This document shows positions 12,855 through 13,533 of a stretch of DNA of 13,533 bases, piece after piece. The stretch is from Ruminococcus sp. (GTDB lineage Bacteria; Bacillota; Clostridia; Oscillospirales; Ruminococcaceae). The position numbers and the translations under genes are program-made. The notes under the pieces were generated by a model that did no database searches, was not told where the DNA came from, and saw only the letters and a program-made list of their open reading frames with translations. Every line of letters begins with the position of its first letter. Within the stretch, counting starts at the first letter, position 1. The DNA is taken from contig JAILFF010000064.1 in the NCBI GenBank assembly GCA_024697705.1, positions 1 through 13,533 on the forward strand, given 5' to 3'.

Positions 12855-13533
12855 ATGAAAATGAAAACAAAGATAAAGCTCTCGGAGCTTGCAAAGGATA
12901 TAAACGTTCAAAGCAACGCCATTATAGAATGCCTTGCTGCGCTGGGCGGCGAGGCAAAAAAGACCGCGACAGTGCTTACTCCCGAAGAGATAAGCTATGT
13001 TATGGAATACTTCACCCAGCACAATCAGGTGGAAAATTTTGACGACTATTACGCCAACAACGTAAAGCCTGCGGCGGCAGAAAAGTCGGCTGAAAAGCCC
13101 GCCGAGAAGCAGGAAAAGCCCGCAAAGGCTGAGAAACCCGCCAAGGCTGCGGCAGACAAGTCCGCCGAAAAGCCCGCAAAGACGGCGGCAGAAAAGTCGG
13201 CAGACCAGTCTGCTGAAAAGCCTGCCGAGAAGCCGGCAGAAAAGCCCGCGCCTGCGGCAGCTACCGAAAAACAGCCCGAAAAGAAAGCTGCTCCCGCAGC
13301 TGAAAAACCTGCCGAAAAGCCTGCACCTGCGGCAGCAGACAAGGCTCCGGCAGCAGATAAATCTGCTGCGGAAAAACAGGCTGATAAGCCGGCAGACAGC
13401 AAGCCCGCAGCTCCCGCACAGCCCAAGCCCTCCGAGGACAAGAAGTCCAAGAAGAAGGACAAGGAAAAGGCGAAGAAGCAGGATCGCGGCGAGAAGGTGG
13501 CTCTTATCGGCAAGAGCACGGGCGGCGACGACA
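12855..13533 (+). CDS. infB: Translation initiation factor IF-2, N-terminal part (runs off window)
   Basis: The frame is open from ATG 12855 (AGGAGG at 12843-12848) to the window end, giving 226 residues. Residues 6-53 (IKLSELAKDINVQSNAIIECL ... TPEEISYVMEYF) form the IF2_N domain. A long low-complexity region rich in Ala, Lys, Pro and Glu (about 75-195, AEKPA-type repeats) follows, then a lysine-rich stretch. The GTPase domain lies beyond the window. IF-2 delivers fMet-tRNA to the 30S subunit. Position after ylxQ is the standard order. The antisense frame over the repeats is a shadow. Confidence 0.95.
   Translation, partial: MKMKTKIKLSELAKDINVQSNAIIECLAALGGEAKKTATVLTPEEISYVMEYFTQHNQVENFDDYYANNVKPAAAEKSAEKPAEKQEKPAKAEKPAKAAADKSAEKPAKTAAEKSADQSAEKPAEKPAEKPAPAAATEKQPEKKAAPAAEKPAEKPAPAAADKAPAADKSAAEKQADKPADSKPAAPAQPKPSEDKKSKKKDKEKAKKQDRGEKVALIGKSTGGDD

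Noticed and set aside
13049..13519. 156-codon minus-strand frame rich in Ala, Gly, Ser and Phe
   Set aside because: It is the mirror of the Ala-Lys-Pro-Glu repeats of infB, so the apparent repeats are a by-product.

Overview
The window looks like a chromosomal piece of an anaerobic, spore-forming Clostridia, most likely of the Ruminococcus/Oscillospiraceae type. That placement is inference. It rests on a cotJABC spore-coat operon, an intact sigK, a firmicute-style rimP-nusA-rnpM-ylxQ-infB operon, purine-rich AGGAGG ribosome binding sites and sigma-A promoters. All genes lie on the + strand.

Layout: (1) 1-3818, hexuronate (pectin) breakdown: the 3' end of uxaA, then uxaC and kdgK. (2) 3943-5040, cotJA-cotJB-cotJC, tightly overlapping and closed by a terminator. 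(3) 5235-6781, two separately promoted genes: a four-helix membrane protein with an internal duplication, and a membrane-anchored protein whose core and C-terminus resemble ferredoxin-dependent bilin reductases. (4) 6987-8426, sigK with a pro-sequence and a sigma-E-like promoter, then a YpsA/SLOG-family protein with its own promoter. (5) 8531-9481, a LytR-CpsA-Psr-like protein that has lost the family's signature arginines. (6) 9682-13533, the transcription/translation operon rimP, nusA, rnpM (ylxR), ylxQ and the start of infB, which runs off the window.

The most unusual content is a family of large symmetric palindromic repeats inside the two housekeeping operons. The complete copy (345-907, 563 bp) is A-spacer-B-C-centre-C'-B'-spacer-A'. 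Its outer 82-bp arms are exact inverted repeats. B units are 87-88 bp and bounded by AAAATCGGCAATTC and its complement. C hairpins have a conserved 12-nt loop, but stem sequences that differ from copy to copy while still pairing. Shortened copies lie between uxaC and kdgK (2403-2724) and between rimP and nusA (10182 to about 10680), and a small remnant follows the gene at 5235. Every forward A module starts 11-27 nt after a stop codon. These repeats separate genes that would normally be close neighbours, so they are probably transcribed as structured RNA.

Functionally, uxaC, uxaA and kdgK cover isomerisation, dehydration and phosphorylation on the route from galacturonate to 2-keto-3-deoxygluconate-6-phosphate; the oxidoreductase and aldolase are not in view. 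The sporulation genes act late in the mother cell. The rimP-infB block serves ribosome maturation, transcript elongation and initiation.
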